Of a stretch of 32,851 nucleotides of DNA, positions 1-8,859 are shown in pieces (position 1 is the stretch's first letter; each line of letters starts with the position of its first letter). The stretch is taken from contig JAKQJC010000055.1 of NCBI GenBank assembly GCA_029561345.1, forward strand, positions 1 through 32,851, given 5' to 3'. The DNA is from Chloroflexota bacterium (lineage in GTDB: Bacteria; Chloroflexota; Anaerolineae; Anaerolineales; Anaerolineaceae). The notes beneath the pieces are model-generated. The model worked only from the letters and a program-made list of their open reading frames with translations. It was not told where the DNA came from and searched no databases. Made by a program: the position numbers and the translations under genes.

Positions 1-890
1 TCAAGGTAATCCATCGTGCAGATCGGTGTGACTGGAGCCTTTTCCGGTTAGGTCTAGCTTGGTTGGATTATCTCCTTAACGAGGAGCTGGATATTCCAGT
101 CTCTTTTACCCTGGAGCCGAAAAGTGTCCGGTAATCAAAAAAAAATACAGAATTTTGGCTTGAACCCGACTTGTTACACCCTTTGATTAAAGGCGGAGAC
201 AGTAGGCGGTATTGTATTACTCGTAAAAATAGACTAATTTTATTTCCCTATATGATTTATGGTAATAAACCTGGCCTTATACCAGCATCTGATTTTCGCT
301 TGCGATATCCTTTAAGTTGGGCTTATTTACTGGCCAATAAACCATACTTGGAAAATCGAGAAGAAGGAAAAATGAAGGGCGATTCATGGTATGGATATAT
401 TTATCCCAAAGCACTTGACGTGATGCCATTACCTAAAATATTTACTCCAGATATTGCAGCTCATTCAGCTTTTTCACTTGATGATACTGGGGATATATTT
501 TTTACTGGCGGAGTAGCAGGTGGCTATGGGATTTTATTCTTGCCAGAATACTCGCGTGAATATATGCTTGGTTTGTTAAATAGCCGTCTGCTTGAGTGGT
601 TTAATCGGCGGATAGCTACTCAAATGCGTGGCGGTTATTATAGCTATGAAGCGCGGTTTATCCGTAATTTACCAATTATCGTTTCTACAAGAGAATCAAC
701 CCTGCACAGCCGCATGGTGGGGCTGGTGGAACAGATGCTGGCGCTGCAGGCCCGGCGCGCCGCCGCCCAAAACCCCCAGGAGCTGGAGCTGCTGGCCCGC
801 CAGATCGAAGCCACCGACCGGGCCATTGATGCCCTGGTCTACCAGCTTTACGGCCTGAGCGAAGCCGAAATCAAAATTGTGGAAGGGTGA
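1..890 (+). CDS. Restriction-modification type DNA methyltransferase / specificity protein, C-terminal part (5' end outside window)
   Basis: The frame is open from base 3 to the TGA at 888-890, so the gene enters from the left edge; the first internal start-like codon (TTG at 171) is not its start. The visible ~295 residues resemble the C-terminal target-recognition region of Eco57I/TaqI-like methyltransferases. They include a long aromatic-rich segment, the stretch LLNSRLLEWFNRR, then MRGGYYSYEARFIRNLPI, typical of the end of such recognition domains, and a terminal helical region rich in Ala, Leu, Gln and Arg. Such proteins methylate adenine at a specific site and may also carry an endonuclease part; neither the catalytic motifs nor a nuclease are in view. 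Bases ~150-690 are clearly AT-rich, whereas ~700-890 have the GC-rich codon use of the neighbours, suggesting acquisition or exchange of the recognition part. Family call fairly sure, exact type unknown. Confidence 0.65.
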
Positions 891-943
891 AGGAACCTGC
901 CTCCACTGCCAGAAGGCCTGCCCTCGCTACTGAAAACCCCTTC

Positions 944-972
944 TTGACCAGGATTTTAAAAACGGCTATAAT
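944..972 (+). promoter_or_regulatory. Sigma70-type promoter for the MFS gene
   Basis: TTGACC at 944-949 and TATAAT at 967-972 are separated by 17 bases, close to the ideal vegetative promoter. Transcription would start near 979, giving a leader of about 120 bases before the ATG at 1102. I see no strong hairpin or known riboswitch in that leader. Confidence 0.65.
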
Positions 973-1101
973 GCAACCGGTTCCAGACGCGATTGATTTC
1001 ATCACTCCCTCGCCATTTTTCATCCATTCACCGAGCCCATGTGTGATGCGCGGCTCCCCCTGCGGCCGGGCCTGGCGCAAAGATAAGCCTTTCAGGACCA
1101 T

Positions 1102-2385
1102 ATGACCACGCTTTTAAAACATTCCCTTTTTCAAACCCTGCGCGAACTGAAGGGCAACCCGCGCGTCACCGTGCTCACCGAGCTGATGTTCGGCATTCCC
1201 TACAATCTGTTTTTCCCCTTTTTTTCGGTCTATATGCTGGCCCTCGGCCTCACCGATCAGGAAATTGGCAGCATTGCCAGCCTGGGTCTGGTGGTGCAAA
1301 TTCTCACCACCCTGCTCAGCGGCGCCATCGTCGATAAGTTCGGCCGCCGCCTGACCCTCTTCATCTGCGACCTGTTTGCCTGGAGCCTGTCTTTCCTGAT
1401 CTGGGCGGTAGCCCAGGATGTGCGCTTTTTCATTGCCGCCGCTGCGGTGAACAGCCTGTTTCGCATTTCGCACACCGCCTGGACCTGCCTGCTGGTCGAA
1501 GACGCCGAAGAACGCCACCTGGTGCATATCTGGACCTGGATCATGATCTTTGCGGTGTGCTCCTCCCTTTTCTCTCCGCTGGGCGGGTGGCTGGTGGCCC
1601 GGTTCGGCCTGGTGCCGGCCATGCGCGGTCTGCTGATCTTTGCCTTTTTTATGATGACCGCCAAGGCCGTGGTGCTGTATCTCTTTTCGCATGAAACCGA
1701 CCGCGGCCGGCAGCGGATGGAAGAAACCCGCGGCCGCTCCCTGTGGAGCCTGCTGGGCGAATACCGCAGCGTGTTTGGCCAGCTTTTGCGCTCCAAAAAG
1801 GTGCTCACGGCTCTGTCGCTGATGGTGGTCACCAACATTTATTCCACCGTCAGCGGCAATTTTTGGGGCGTGCTGTTCACCAGCAAGCTCGGTTTTGCCG
1901 AATCGGAAATTTCGATCTATGTGATGCTGCGCTCGGTGATGATGGCGCTGTGTTTCTTCGTGGTTGGCCCGCGGCTCACCTCCCTGCGCCATTTCCGCCT
2001 GCCGCTCTGGGTGGGTTTTGCCGCCTATTTCATCAGCCAGGGCCTGCTGGTGTTCATGCCGCCGCATGCGGTGGCCTTGCTGGTGGTCAGCGTGCTGCTT
2101 GAAGGGATCGCCTCTGCCCTGGTCAGCCCGATGATCGAATCGCTCCTGGCGGTGGCGCTGGAATCACATGAACGGGCGCGCCTCAGCGCCATCGTTTATG
2201 TGACCCTGATTGTCTTTACCTCGCCCTTCGGCTGGATTGCCGGGCAGCTTTCAGCCATGGACCGCTCGCTGCCCTTTGCGCTCAACATGGGCCTGTTTGT
2301 GGTGGGGGCGGGTCTGGTCTGGCTGATCGGCCGCTGGCAGTCATCCCTGGCGCCCCAGGCAAATGAGCCGGGGCCTGGGCGCTGA
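1102..2385 (+). CDS. Major facilitator superfamily transporter
   Basis: 427-residue integral membrane protein with about twelve hydrophobic segments, the usual MFS length. The loop between segments 2 and 3 carries the MFS motif A pattern (GAIVDKFGRR, residues 74-83). A basic, hydrophilic central loop (around residues 200-225, RGRQRMEETRGR) separates the two six-helix halves. The family moves small molecules across the inner membrane, usually as proton-coupled efflux or uptake; the substrate cannot be read from the sequence. The ATG is preceded only by a weak ribosome site (CAGGAC). It is monocistronic: own promoter upstream, and a repeat plus a new promoter downstream before the glycosyltransferase gene. 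Confidence 0.85.
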   Translation: MTTLLKHSLFQTLRELKGNPRVTVLTELMFGIPYNLFFPFFSVYMLALGLTDQEIGSIASLGLVVQILTTLLSGAIVDKFGRRLTLFICDLFAWSLSFLIWAVAQDVRFFIAAAAVNSLFRISHTAWTCLLVEDAEERHLVHIWTWIMIFAVCSSLFSPLGGWLVARFGLVPAMRGLLIFAFFMMTAKAVVLYLFSHETDRGRQRMEETRGRSLWSLLGEYRSVFGQLLRSKKVLTALSLMVVTNIYSTVSGNFWGVLFTSKLGFAESEISIYVMLRSVMMALCFFVVGPRLTSLRHFRLPLWVGFAAYFISQGLLVFMPPHAVALLVVSVLLEGIASALVSPMIESLLAVALESHERARLSAIVYVTLIVFTSPFGWIAGQLSAMDRSLPFALNMGLFVVGAGLVWLIGRWQSSLAPQANEPGPGR

Positions 2386-2442
2386 AACGCCAGTTAAACC
2401 GCTCTCTTCGGCAAGCTCAAGGATCGGTCATCATCTGCAAGG

Positions 2443-2571
2443 CTTTCCCGCCCCCCTATCCCCTGCTTCGCCCTCCACTTCGTGAGGCAAGAAGGCCGCA
2501 CAATGACGGTTGTTTCTTCGCGTGCTTAGCGCACTTTGAGGTTCAAAAAAACCGCGGTTGAGCAGTGACTG
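2443..2571 (-). repeat. Dispersed repeat family A, copy 1 (inverted relative to copy 2)
   Basis: This 129-base noncoding stretch is the reverse complement, at roughly four positions in five by eye, of 13487-13615, which is also 129 bases. Shared blocks include CTTTCCC, GCTTCGCC, GGCAAGAA/AGCAAGAA, CCGCACAATG, TTTCTTCGCGTGCTT and GGTTCAAAAAA. It fills much of the 312-base gap 2386-2697; the rest holds only the next gene's promoter. Confidence 0.8.
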
Positions 2572-2648
2572 TCCTGCTTGCAATCAACACATTGGCGGCT
2601 GTTTGGGTTGGGCCGTGTGCGGCAATGATCCAGCCACCCATCCACGCC

Positions 2649-2676
2649 TTGACGCAAGCCCATGAGGGGTTATAAT
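2649..2676 (+). promoter_or_regulatory. Sigma70-type promoter for the glycan-assembly operon
   Basis: TTGACG at 2649-2654 and a perfect TATAAT at 2671-2676 are spaced by 16 bases. The predicted start near 2683 lies just before the ribosome site TAGGAG (2685-2690) and the ATG at 2698, so the leader is very short and this promoter also supports the start codon chosen. Confidence 0.75.
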
Positions 2677-2697
2677 TTCCATCATAGGAGAGCCTGC

Positions 2698-3669
2698 ATG
2701 GATCTATCCGTTGTGATTCCTGTTTATAACGAAGTTGAAACCCTGCCTTTCTTAATGGAGGCATTGCATAAAGCCCTCGCCCCCCTCACCGCCACCTGGG
2801 AGGTGATTCTGGTGGACGACGGCAGTTCTGACGGCAGCGTGAAAGTGCTGGAAACACTGGCCGCCCAAAACCCCGGCTGCGTGCGCGTGGTGGAACTGCG
2901 CCGCAATTTTGGCCAGACCACAGCCATCGCCGCGGGCATTGATCACGCCCAGGGCGAGGTGATTGTGCTGCTGGATGCCGATTTGCAAAACGACCCGGCT
3001 GACATCCCCATGATGCTGGATAAGTTAAATGAAGGCTATGATGTGGTCAGCGGCTGGCGCGTCAACCGCCAGGACAAGCTGCTCTCGCGCCGCCTGCCTT
3101 CGGTGCTGGCCAACCGCCTCATCTCATGGGTCACCGGCGTGCACCTGCACGATTACGGCTGCACCCTCAAAGCCTACCGCCGCGAAGTGATCACCGGCTT
3201 CCGCCTGTACGGCGAAATGCACCGCTTCATTCCGGCATACGCCAAAACCGTGGGCGCCCGCATTGTCGAAGTTCCCACCCACCACCACGCCCGCCGGTTC
3301 GGCAAGACCAAGTACGGCATCAACCGCACCTTCAAAGTCCTTCTGGACCTGATGACAGTCAAATTCCTCAGTTCCTTTGCCAACAAGCCCATCTATCTCT
3401 TTGGCGGCATGGGCATTGGCCTGATCATCATGAGCGTTCTGCTGGTTGCCTACCTGGTGGTCATGCGCCTGGCAGTGGGCGAACACATCATCCGCTCGCC
3501 TCTGCTGCTGATGAGCACCATGTTCTTCATTCTGGGCGCGCAGTCCATCTTGATGGGCCTGATTGCCGAAATGCTGGCGCGCACCTATCACGAATCACAA
3601 AATAAGCCCACCTACACGGTGCGGCGGGTGTTGAACCCGGCGCCTTCCAAGCCTGAGAACCCCGCGTGA
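2698..3669 (+). CDS. GT2 family glycosyltransferase, polyprenyl-phosphate type (DPM1/GtrB-like)
   Basis: 323-residue protein with an N-terminal GT-A domain: VVIPVYNE (residues 5-12), the nucleotide-binding DDGSSDGS (40-47) and the metal-binding DADLQNDP (93-100). Two C-terminal membrane helices follow (about 233-257 and 268-292). This layout is that of GtrB/DPM1-like enzymes, which transfer a sugar from a nucleotide sugar to a polyprenyl phosphate on the cytoplasmic face. The lipid-linked sugar can then be flipped and used by GT-C enzymes, which fits the next three genes. An in-frame start at 2662 exists, but 2698 has AGGAG seven bases upstream and begins directly at the conserved MDLSVVIP strand. 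The stop overlaps the next ATG (TGATG), implying coupling. Sugar specificity unknown. Confidence 0.88.
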   Translation: MDLSVVIPVYNEVETLPFLMEALHKALAPLTATWEVILVDDGSSDGSVKVLETLAAQNPGCVRVVELRRNFGQTTAIAAGIDHAQGEVIVLLDADLQNDPADIPMMLDKLNEGYDVVSGWRVNRQDKLLSRRLPSVLANRLISWVTGVHLHDYGCTLKAYRREVITGFRLYGEMHRFIPAYAKTVGARIVEVPTHHHARRFGKTKYGINRTFKVLLDLMTVKFLSSFANKPIYLFGGMGIGLIIMSVLLVAYLVVMRLAVGEHIIRSPLLLMSTMFFILGAQSILMGLIAEMLARTYHESQNKPTYTVRRVLNPAPSKPENPA

Positions 3670-4616
3670 TGGATCCTGAAGCATCTCTGAGCCCGGCGCC
3701 CGGCACTGAGCCCAAACCCCAATGGCGGCAGTGGCTGCGCTGGGCTGGAACCCTTCTGACCCTGGCGCTGTTGATATTCATCGCCGCCGCCAACTGGAAC
3801 GACATTCTGACGGTTTTCCAGCGCATCTCGCCGCTGACCATCGGCCTGGTGCTGGTGATCATGGTGGCCTCGCGCCTGACGGTGTGCGGGCGCTGGTATG
3901 TGCTGCTGCGCTCGGCAGAGATGAACATCACGCCCTGGCAGTGCATTCGCCTGGTGTTTGCCGGGCTGTTCGCCTCCAACTTCCTGCCCACCACCATCGG
4001 CGGCGACGCGGTGCGCCTGACCGGCGCTGTGCTGTTGAAATTCGACGCGGCCACCATTGCCGCCTCGCTGGTGATGGACCGCCTGGTGGGCATGTTCGGC
4101 ATGGCCACCCTGCTGCCGGTGGGCATTTTCCAGGTGTTCTCTGGGGCAGCCGGGCCGGCGGCCCTTTCGCTGGCCATCACCCCGGCCAAAATCTGGCAAA
4201 AACTGCGCCAGTTTTTGGCCTCGCTCTGGCAGGTGTTTCTGCGCTGGGCCAAAAAGCCGCTGGCGCTGGGCCAGGCCGTGCTGTGGACCTACGGCCACAT
4301 GGCCTGCCTGTTCATCACCATCTGGCTGCTGCTGCGCGATATGGGACAGGATGTGCCGCTGTGGACCATTGGCGGGCTGTGGGTGCTGAATTACTTCATC
4401 ACCCTGCTGCCGGTGTCCATCAACGGGCTGGGCCTGCAGGAATTCGCCATCACCACCCTCTACACCCAGTTCGCCGGCGTGCCAACCGAAACCAGCCTGG
4501 CCCTGGCGCTGATCATCCGTGTGCTGTATCTGCTGGCCAGCCTGCCGGGCGCCGCTTTCGTTCCCGGCATCCTTTCAGCTCAAGGAGCTGCCCAAAAAAA
4601 TCATGGGACATCCTGA
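3669..4616 (+). CDS. Flippase-like integral membrane protein (lysylphosphatidylglycerol synthase TM region / UPF0104 family)
   Basis: 315-residue polytopic protein. The conserved signature NFLPTTIGGDAVR (residues ~104-116) and the later SINGLGLQE are characteristic of the LPG-synthase transmembrane family, which includes YbhN and AglD-like proteins. Several members are thought to move or modify lipid-linked substrates; no catalytic LPG-synthase domain is present. The ATG at 3669 shares one base with the preceding stop codon; a GTG one codon earlier (3666) is also possible. Being coupled to a polyprenyl-phosphate glycosyltransferase, it plausibly acts on that lipid-linked sugar (inference). 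Confidence 0.8.
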   Translation: MDPEASLSPAPGTEPKPQWRQWLRWAGTLLTLALLIFIAAANWNDILTVFQRISPLTIGLVLVIMVASRLTVCGRWYVLLRSAEMNITPWQCIRLVFAGLFASNFLPTTIGGDAVRLTGAVLLKFDAATIAASLVMDRLVGMFGMATLLPVGIFQVFSGAAGPAALSLAITPAKIWQKLRQFLASLWQVFLRWAKKPLALGQAVLWTYGHMACLFITIWLLLRDMGQDVPLWTIGGLWVLNYFITLLPVSINGLGLQEFAITTLYTQFAGVPTETSLALALIIRVLYLLASLPGAAFVPGILSAQGAAQKNHGTS

Positions 4617-6543
4617 CCCCCGTTCTCTCACCTGTTTGCGCCGTTACCTGGCCGCCGCTTTGGCCCTCTTTGGGGTGGCTCTGATCGAGCGTTTGCCGCT
4701 GGCCTACGGGCGCGGCTCGCTGCTGGGTTTTTCGGGCAGCATTTTGCTGCGTCTGGCGCCGGCCGCTTTGCTGGCCCTGCTGGCGGGAGGACTGCTGTGG
4801 CTCAGTTTCAAAGCTCCCCAAAAAACGGCCGCCCGCTTTGAAGCCATCCAGCCGCCCCTGGCCCGCCTGAGCTGGCTGCGCTGGCCCCTGCTGGCGGCGC
4901 TGGCCGCGGTTTTTCCGCTGCTGCAAAGCAGCCCGCTGCAGGCCGTTCTTGATCCTTATGTGCCGCCGTTATGGCTGCTGGGACAGCTTGCCCTGCTGGG
5001 CGCCTGGCTGATGCCGGTGCCGCTGGATATGGGCTCTGCCCTGGCGCTGGCCTTTTTTGCCGCCGCCTACCGCGCCGTTCTGCACCTGCCGGAAATCAGC
5101 GATTTTCCAGGCTCGCTGGGCTGGTCGGAGGGCAGCCGTTATTACAACGCCTCCACCTTCTGGTCGGCCCTGGTTTACGGCCAGACCCTGCCCCTGCCCA
5201 CCCTGCACCCCACCCGTTATTTCATGCAGTCCCTGCCGTTCATCATCCCCGGCCTGCCGCTGTGGTTCCACCGCCTGTGGCAGGTGCTGCTGTGGCTGAT
5301 CACCAACGGCACCGCGGCCTGGCTGCTGGCGCGCCGCCTGCACCTGCCGGCCCGCCGCCTGACCCTGCTGGCAGCCGCCTGGGCTTTCCTGTTCTTCTAT
5401 CAGGGCCCCATTTACTACCACCTGATGGTCTGCGGCATTCTTGTTTTATGGGGTTTTGACAGCCAGAAAATGACCCGCTCAACCATCGTGGTCATCCTTG
5501 CTTCCATTTGGGCTGGTCTCAGCCGCCTCAACTGGTTCCCCCTGCCCGCCGCTCTGGCAGTGCTGCTTTATGTGCTGGAGCGCCCCTGCGCGCGCCAGTC
5601 CTTCATCCGCTACTGGCTGTGGCCGGTGGTCTGGTGCCTGGGCGGCACCGGGACGGCGCTGGCCGCCCAGTTTGCTTATGCCGCCGCCTCGGGCAACCCC
5701 CTCAGTGAATTTGGCTCCAGCCTCAGCTCCGATAAGCTCTGGTACCGCCTTTTCCCCAGCGCAGTGTTTGGCCCGGGCATCCTCAATGCCGCGATTCTGG
5801 TTTCGGTGCCGGTGGTCCTCATCCTGCTCTGGGGAACCCTGCGCGGCCTGCGCGCCTGGCACCCGCTGCGCCAGGCGGCCGTCTGGGCGGTGCTGGCGGC
5901 TTTCTTTGCCGGCGGCCTGGTGGTGAGCGTGAAAATTGGCGGCGGCAGCAACCTGCACAACCTGGATGCCTACCTGCTGCTGCTGGCGGTGGCCGGGGCT
6001 TATGTGATCAGCCATGCATTTATTCCCGACAATCCATCAGCCTCTGCCGGATGGCGTCTGAGCTGGGCGTTCATCGGGCTGGCCGTGCTGGTGGCTGCCG
6101 GGCAAACCGCCGCCCTGCCGCTGGCCTTCCCGCAAAATGACCCCGCCCCCGTGCAGGGCGAGCTGGCCCAGCTGCAGCCGCTGCTGGATGAAGCCGGCGC
6201 TGAAAATGCCTCCGTGCTGTTCATCACCCAGCGCCACCTCATCCCCTTCGGCTATGTCCGCCATGTGCGCATGGTCAACGATTACGAAAAAGTGTTCCTG
6301 ATGGAAATGTCCATGGCCAACAACCGGCCTTACCTCGACCGCTTCCAGAACGACCTGCGCACGCACCGTTTCAAATACATCATCGCCGAGCCCGTCCAGA
6401 CCACTATGCAGGATAAAACCGATATTTTCGGTGAAGAAAACAACGCCTGGGTGCAGGCGGTCAACATTCCCCTTTCGCAAACCTACCAGCGGCGGCTGTG
6501 GCTGCCTGCCTTGCAAATTGAAGTGCTGGAACCGCGTCCCTGA
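4603..6543 (+). CDS. Large polytopic membrane protein, possible GT-C type glycosyltransferase
   Basis: About 646 residues with many hydrophobic helices and a soluble C-terminal tail of roughly 110 residues (from about AFPQNDPAPVQGE onward). I recognise no firm family. An acidic loop after the first helices (EISDFPGSLGWSEGSRYYN) and the final soluble domain are reminiscent of GT-C enzymes, which use polyprenyl-phosphate sugars on the outer face, and the context supports that reading, but it remains inference. The start at 4603 overlaps the previous gene by 14 bases and has AAGGAG at 4582-4587, rather far upstream; the earlier in-frame start at 4519 would give a Cys-rich extension lying wholly inside the flippase gene. 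The next gene begins 21 bases downstream. Confidence 0.6.
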   Translation: MGHPDPRSLTCLRRYLAAALALFGVALIERLPLAYGRGSLLGFSGSILLRLAPAALLALLAGGLLWLSFKAPQKTAARFEAIQPPLARLSWLRWPLLAALAAVFPLLQSSPLQAVLDPYVPPLWLLGQLALLGAWLMPVPLDMGSALALAFFAAAYRAVLHLPEISDFPGSLGWSEGSRYYNASTFWSALVYGQTLPLPTLHPTRYFMQSLPFIIPGLPLWFHRLWQVLLWLITNGTAAWLLARRLHLPARRLTLLAAAWAFLFFYQGPIYYHLMVCGILVLWGFDSQKMTRSTIVVILASIWAGLSRLNWFPLPAALAVLLYVLERPCARQSFIRYWLWPVVWCLGGTGTALAAQFAYAAASGNPLSEFGSSLSSDKLWYRLFPSAVFGPGILNAAILVSVPVVLILLWGTLRGLRAWHPLRQAAVWAVLAAFFAGGLVVSVKIGGGSNLHNLDAYLLLLAVAGAYVISHAFIPDNPSASAGWRLSWAFIGLAVLVAAGQTAALPLAFPQNDPAPVQGELAQLQPLLDEAGAENASVLFITQRHLIPFGYVRHVRMVNDYEKVFLMEMSMANNRPYLDRFQNDLRTHRFKYIIAEPVQTTMQDKTDIFGEENNAWVQAVNIPLSQTYQRRLWLPALQIEVLEPRP

Positions 6544-6564
6544 TCTGGCACGGGAGGATCATTC

Positions 6565-8553
6565 ATGTTTGAAATGCGCAGTTTTGACCCGGCCGCCCTG
6601 GCCGCCTTCGGCGTTCTGAGCCTGTTGTGGGCCGCTGGCGGCTACCTGCTGGCCGTCTATGCCCTGAGGCTGCGCCGCGGCGAAAGAGTGGTGGGCGGCC
6701 TGGCCCTGGGCTTCGTGCTCTTTCTCACCCTGGCCAATTTGCTGTCCAATGTGATCCCCACTGCCGCGGCTTACTGGGCCGCCGCGCTGATTCTGGCAGC
6801 CTGGGGCGGCCTTCTGGCCTGGCTGAAGCGCGCCCAGCCCCTGCCCTGGCGCGAAGACCTGCGCGACTGGCCCCAGGTGGCTGCCCTGCTGGCGCTGACC
6901 CTGGTGTTTGGCCTGGTGGAGCGCGGGCTGGCGCTTTTTGATGAATACCTGCACCTGCCGATGATCTCTCTCATGGCCACCGGCGATATTCCCCCCCATT
7001 TTTATCTCAACCCCGGCATGCCCTTTGCCTACCACTACGGCCTGCAGGTGTGGTCAGCCTGCCTGGTGGAGCTGGCCAACTTTTACCCCTGGACCGCCTT
7101 TGATCTCAGCCGGGCTCTGGCCATTGCCTTCACCCTGAACCTGGGCTGGCTGTGGGCGCGGCGCGCCTGGCCAAAGAAAGCCGCCTGGGCCAGCCTGCTG
7201 CTGACCTTTGGCGGCGGCGCGCGCTGGCTGCTGCTGTTTCTGCCGGTTTCGGTGCTGGTGTGGCTGGAAGGCGGCGTGGGGCTGCTGAACACCGGCGCCG
7301 ACACAGGCTCGGCCCTGCACATTGCCCTGGCCGGTCCGTGGATCATTGAGGGCGGCGGTGCCATGCCCTTCCCCTTTGCCTTCCACAACGGCATCTTCGT
7401 GCCGGTGATCTCTGTTCTGGGCAGCACCGGCGCCATGCCTTTCATGACCGTGCTGCTCATGCTGCTCATCCCCTGGCGGCTGCCCAACCTTTCGGCGCGC
7501 CTGGCCCTGGCCGGGCTGATGGCCAGCCTGGCGCTCAGCGCGGAGCATCTCTTTGCCCTGCTATGGGGCAGTCTGTTCCTGGCGGCGGCCGGCGGCCTGC
7601 TGGCTGAACCACGCCAGCGCAAGGCCCTGCTGGCCGACTGGCTGCCGGTGCTGGGCCTCAGCGCCCTTCTGGGTGTGGTGCAGGGCGGCTATATCACCGA
7701 AGTGGTGCGCGGCGTGCTGGCTTCTCTCAGCGGCGCGGCTGCCGCCGGCGGCAACAACGCCTACGGCTTCTCGCTGCGCTGGCCGCCCGCCCTTTATTCC
7801 GCTCACCTGGGCGTGCTTTCCATCCTGGATATCCGCCAGCTGACCGCCCTGCTGGCCGAGCTGGGTCCGGCCCTGCTGCTGGGAGTGCCCGCCTCGCTGT
7901 TTGCCTGGCGCAGCTTCAAGCGCGGCTGGTGGTTCAGCGCCGGCCTGGGCCTGGCAGCCCTGTTCAACCTGCTTTTCCCCCTGTTCATCGCCTACGGCGT
8001 GGACCGCTCCATCACCCGCATGCCCGGCACCACCCTCTGGCTGTGGCTGTGCCTGGCCCTGCCCTGGCTGGCCGCCGTGGAAACCCGCGGTCAGGTCATT
8101 TTCCGCGGGCTGGTGCGCGCCGGTGAAATCATCATCCTGGCCGGCGGCGTGGTCATTTTTGCCATTCAAATGACCTGCATGGCCAACCCGCAAAACAGCT
8201 ATTTTATCGACAGCCACGACACCGCCTACAGCAGCCTGTACTGGAACAACCTGCCCAAAGAGGGCATGGTGCTGGACCGCATTGCCTGGCGCTCTGTCAC
8301 CGTTTTTGGCCGCCCGCAAAAAGCCCATTCCTCCATCTACACCGCCCTGCCCGAATGGGATGCCCTGCTCAATGATCCCATCTCAGCAGCCAGCCAGGGG
8401 TATGATTATGTGTATATGAATAAAGTCTGGTGGGATGATATTCCAGAGAAAAACCGCGCCCGCCTTGAGGCGCCCTGCGTGAAGCAGCTTCCCTCACCCG
8501 TCATGACCGACCGGCATGAACACCGGCTGCTGGATATCAGCGGCTGCCGGTAA
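6565..8553 (+). CDS. Large polytopic membrane protein, possible GT-C type glycosyltransferase
   Basis: 662-residue membrane protein with a dozen or more hydrophobic helices and a C-terminal soluble segment of about 120 residues (from QNSYFIDSHDTAYSS). The loop FDEYLHL...ATGDIPPHFYLNPGMPFAYHYG (starting near residue 128) has the acidic and aromatic character of the first periplasmic loop of GT-C enzymes, where a catalytic Asp/Glu sits; I treat this as suggestive only. It has the same general plan as the preceding gene, including the soluble end, but I see no close sequence match between them. The ribosome site GGAGG lies eight bases before the ATG, and the gene is clearly part of the same transcription unit. 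Confidence 0.6.
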   Translation: MFEMRSFDPAALAAFGVLSLLWAAGGYLLAVYALRLRRGERVVGGLALGFVLFLTLANLLSNVIPTAAAYWAAALILAAWGGLLAWLKRAQPLPWREDLRDWPQVAALLALTLVFGLVERGLALFDEYLHLPMISLMATGDIPPHFYLNPGMPFAYHYGLQVWSACLVELANFYPWTAFDLSRALAIAFTLNLGWLWARRAWPKKAAWASLLLTFGGGARWLLLFLPVSVLVWLEGGVGLLNTGADTGSALHIALAGPWIIEGGGAMPFPFAFHNGIFVPVISVLGSTGAMPFMTVLLMLLIPWRLPNLSARLALAGLMASLALSAEHLFALLWGSLFLAAAGGLLAEPRQRKALLADWLPVLGLSALLGVVQGGYITEVVRGVLASLSGAAAAGGNNAYGFSLRWPPALYSAHLGVLSILDIRQLTALLAELGPALLLGVPASLFAWRSFKRGWWFSAGLGLAALFNLLFPLFIAYGVDRSITRMPGTTLWLWLCLALPWLAAVETRGQVIFRGLVRAGEIIILAGGVVIFAIQMTCMANPQNSYFIDSHDTAYSSLYWNNLPKEGMVLDRIAWRSVTVFGRPQKAHSSIYTALPEWDALLNDPISAASQGYDYVYMNKVWWDDIPEKNRARLEAPCVKQLPSPVMTDRHEHRLLDISGCR

Positions 8554-8575
8554 TTCAAGAAAGGAGCATTTTGCC

Positions 8576-8797
8576 ATGTTATCCAAAAATTCAGTTCGTT
8601 TAAATATGGCCCTGGGGGCCCTTTCCCTGATCGCCTTGCTGTTCAGCCACCTGGCCCTGACCGATATTTATCACGGCGAAGCCAGCGCCGCTGCTGAATG
8701 GGCGGTTTTGCAGGTTTCGGCTGCCGTTTTTGTCATGTTCATCGCCCTCACCCTGCTCAATTTGCGCCGCGTGCTGAAACAACTGCCGCAGCAGTAA
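8576..8797 (+). CDS. Small two-helix membrane protein
   Basis: 73 residues, with two predicted membrane helices (about residues 9-27 and 41-61) and a basic C-terminal tail (LRRVLKQLPQQ). No recognised family. The ATG at 8576 is chosen over an upstream in-frame start (8516), which would overlap the preceding gene, because AAGGAG lies nine bases upstream at 8561-8566. It is the last gene of the run that began at 2698, followed by a strong terminator; a structural or accessory role for the membrane glycan machinery is only a guess from position. Confidence 0.65.
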   Translation: MLSKNSVRLNMALGALSLIALLFSHLALTDIYHGEASAAAEWAVLQVSAAVFVMFIALTLLNLRRVLKQLPQQ

Positions 8798-8806
8798 GGC
8801 ACAAAT

Positions 8807-8850
8807 AAAAATCCTCCGGCTCTGTGCGCTGCCGGAGGATTTTTTTATTT
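8807..8850. terminator. Bidirectional rho-independent terminator
   Basis: A perfect 14-bp stem (8807-8820 paired with 8831-8844) around a 10-base loop, flanked by A and T runs on both sides. It lies between the convergent genes ending at 8797 (+) and 8860 (-) and can serve both. Confidence 0.9.
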
Positions 8851-8859
8851 TCTGTGTTT

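Noticed and set aside
1039..1086. Possible 15-codon leader peptide ahead of the MFS gene
   Set aside because: No ribosome site, no run of regulatory codons and no attenuator hairpin; most likely chance.
887..1105. Plus-strand ORF of 72 codons between the methyltransferase and the MFS gene
   Set aside because: It spans a clear promoter and leader, has no ribosome site and no recognisable protein features.
1114..2067. Long minus-strand ORF antisense to the MFS gene
   Set aside because: A shadow produced by GC-rich third positions; composition is His/Gln/Gly-rich and not protein-like. Similar shadows lie opposite 3666-4616, 5479-6015, 7561-8328 and 15546-16334.
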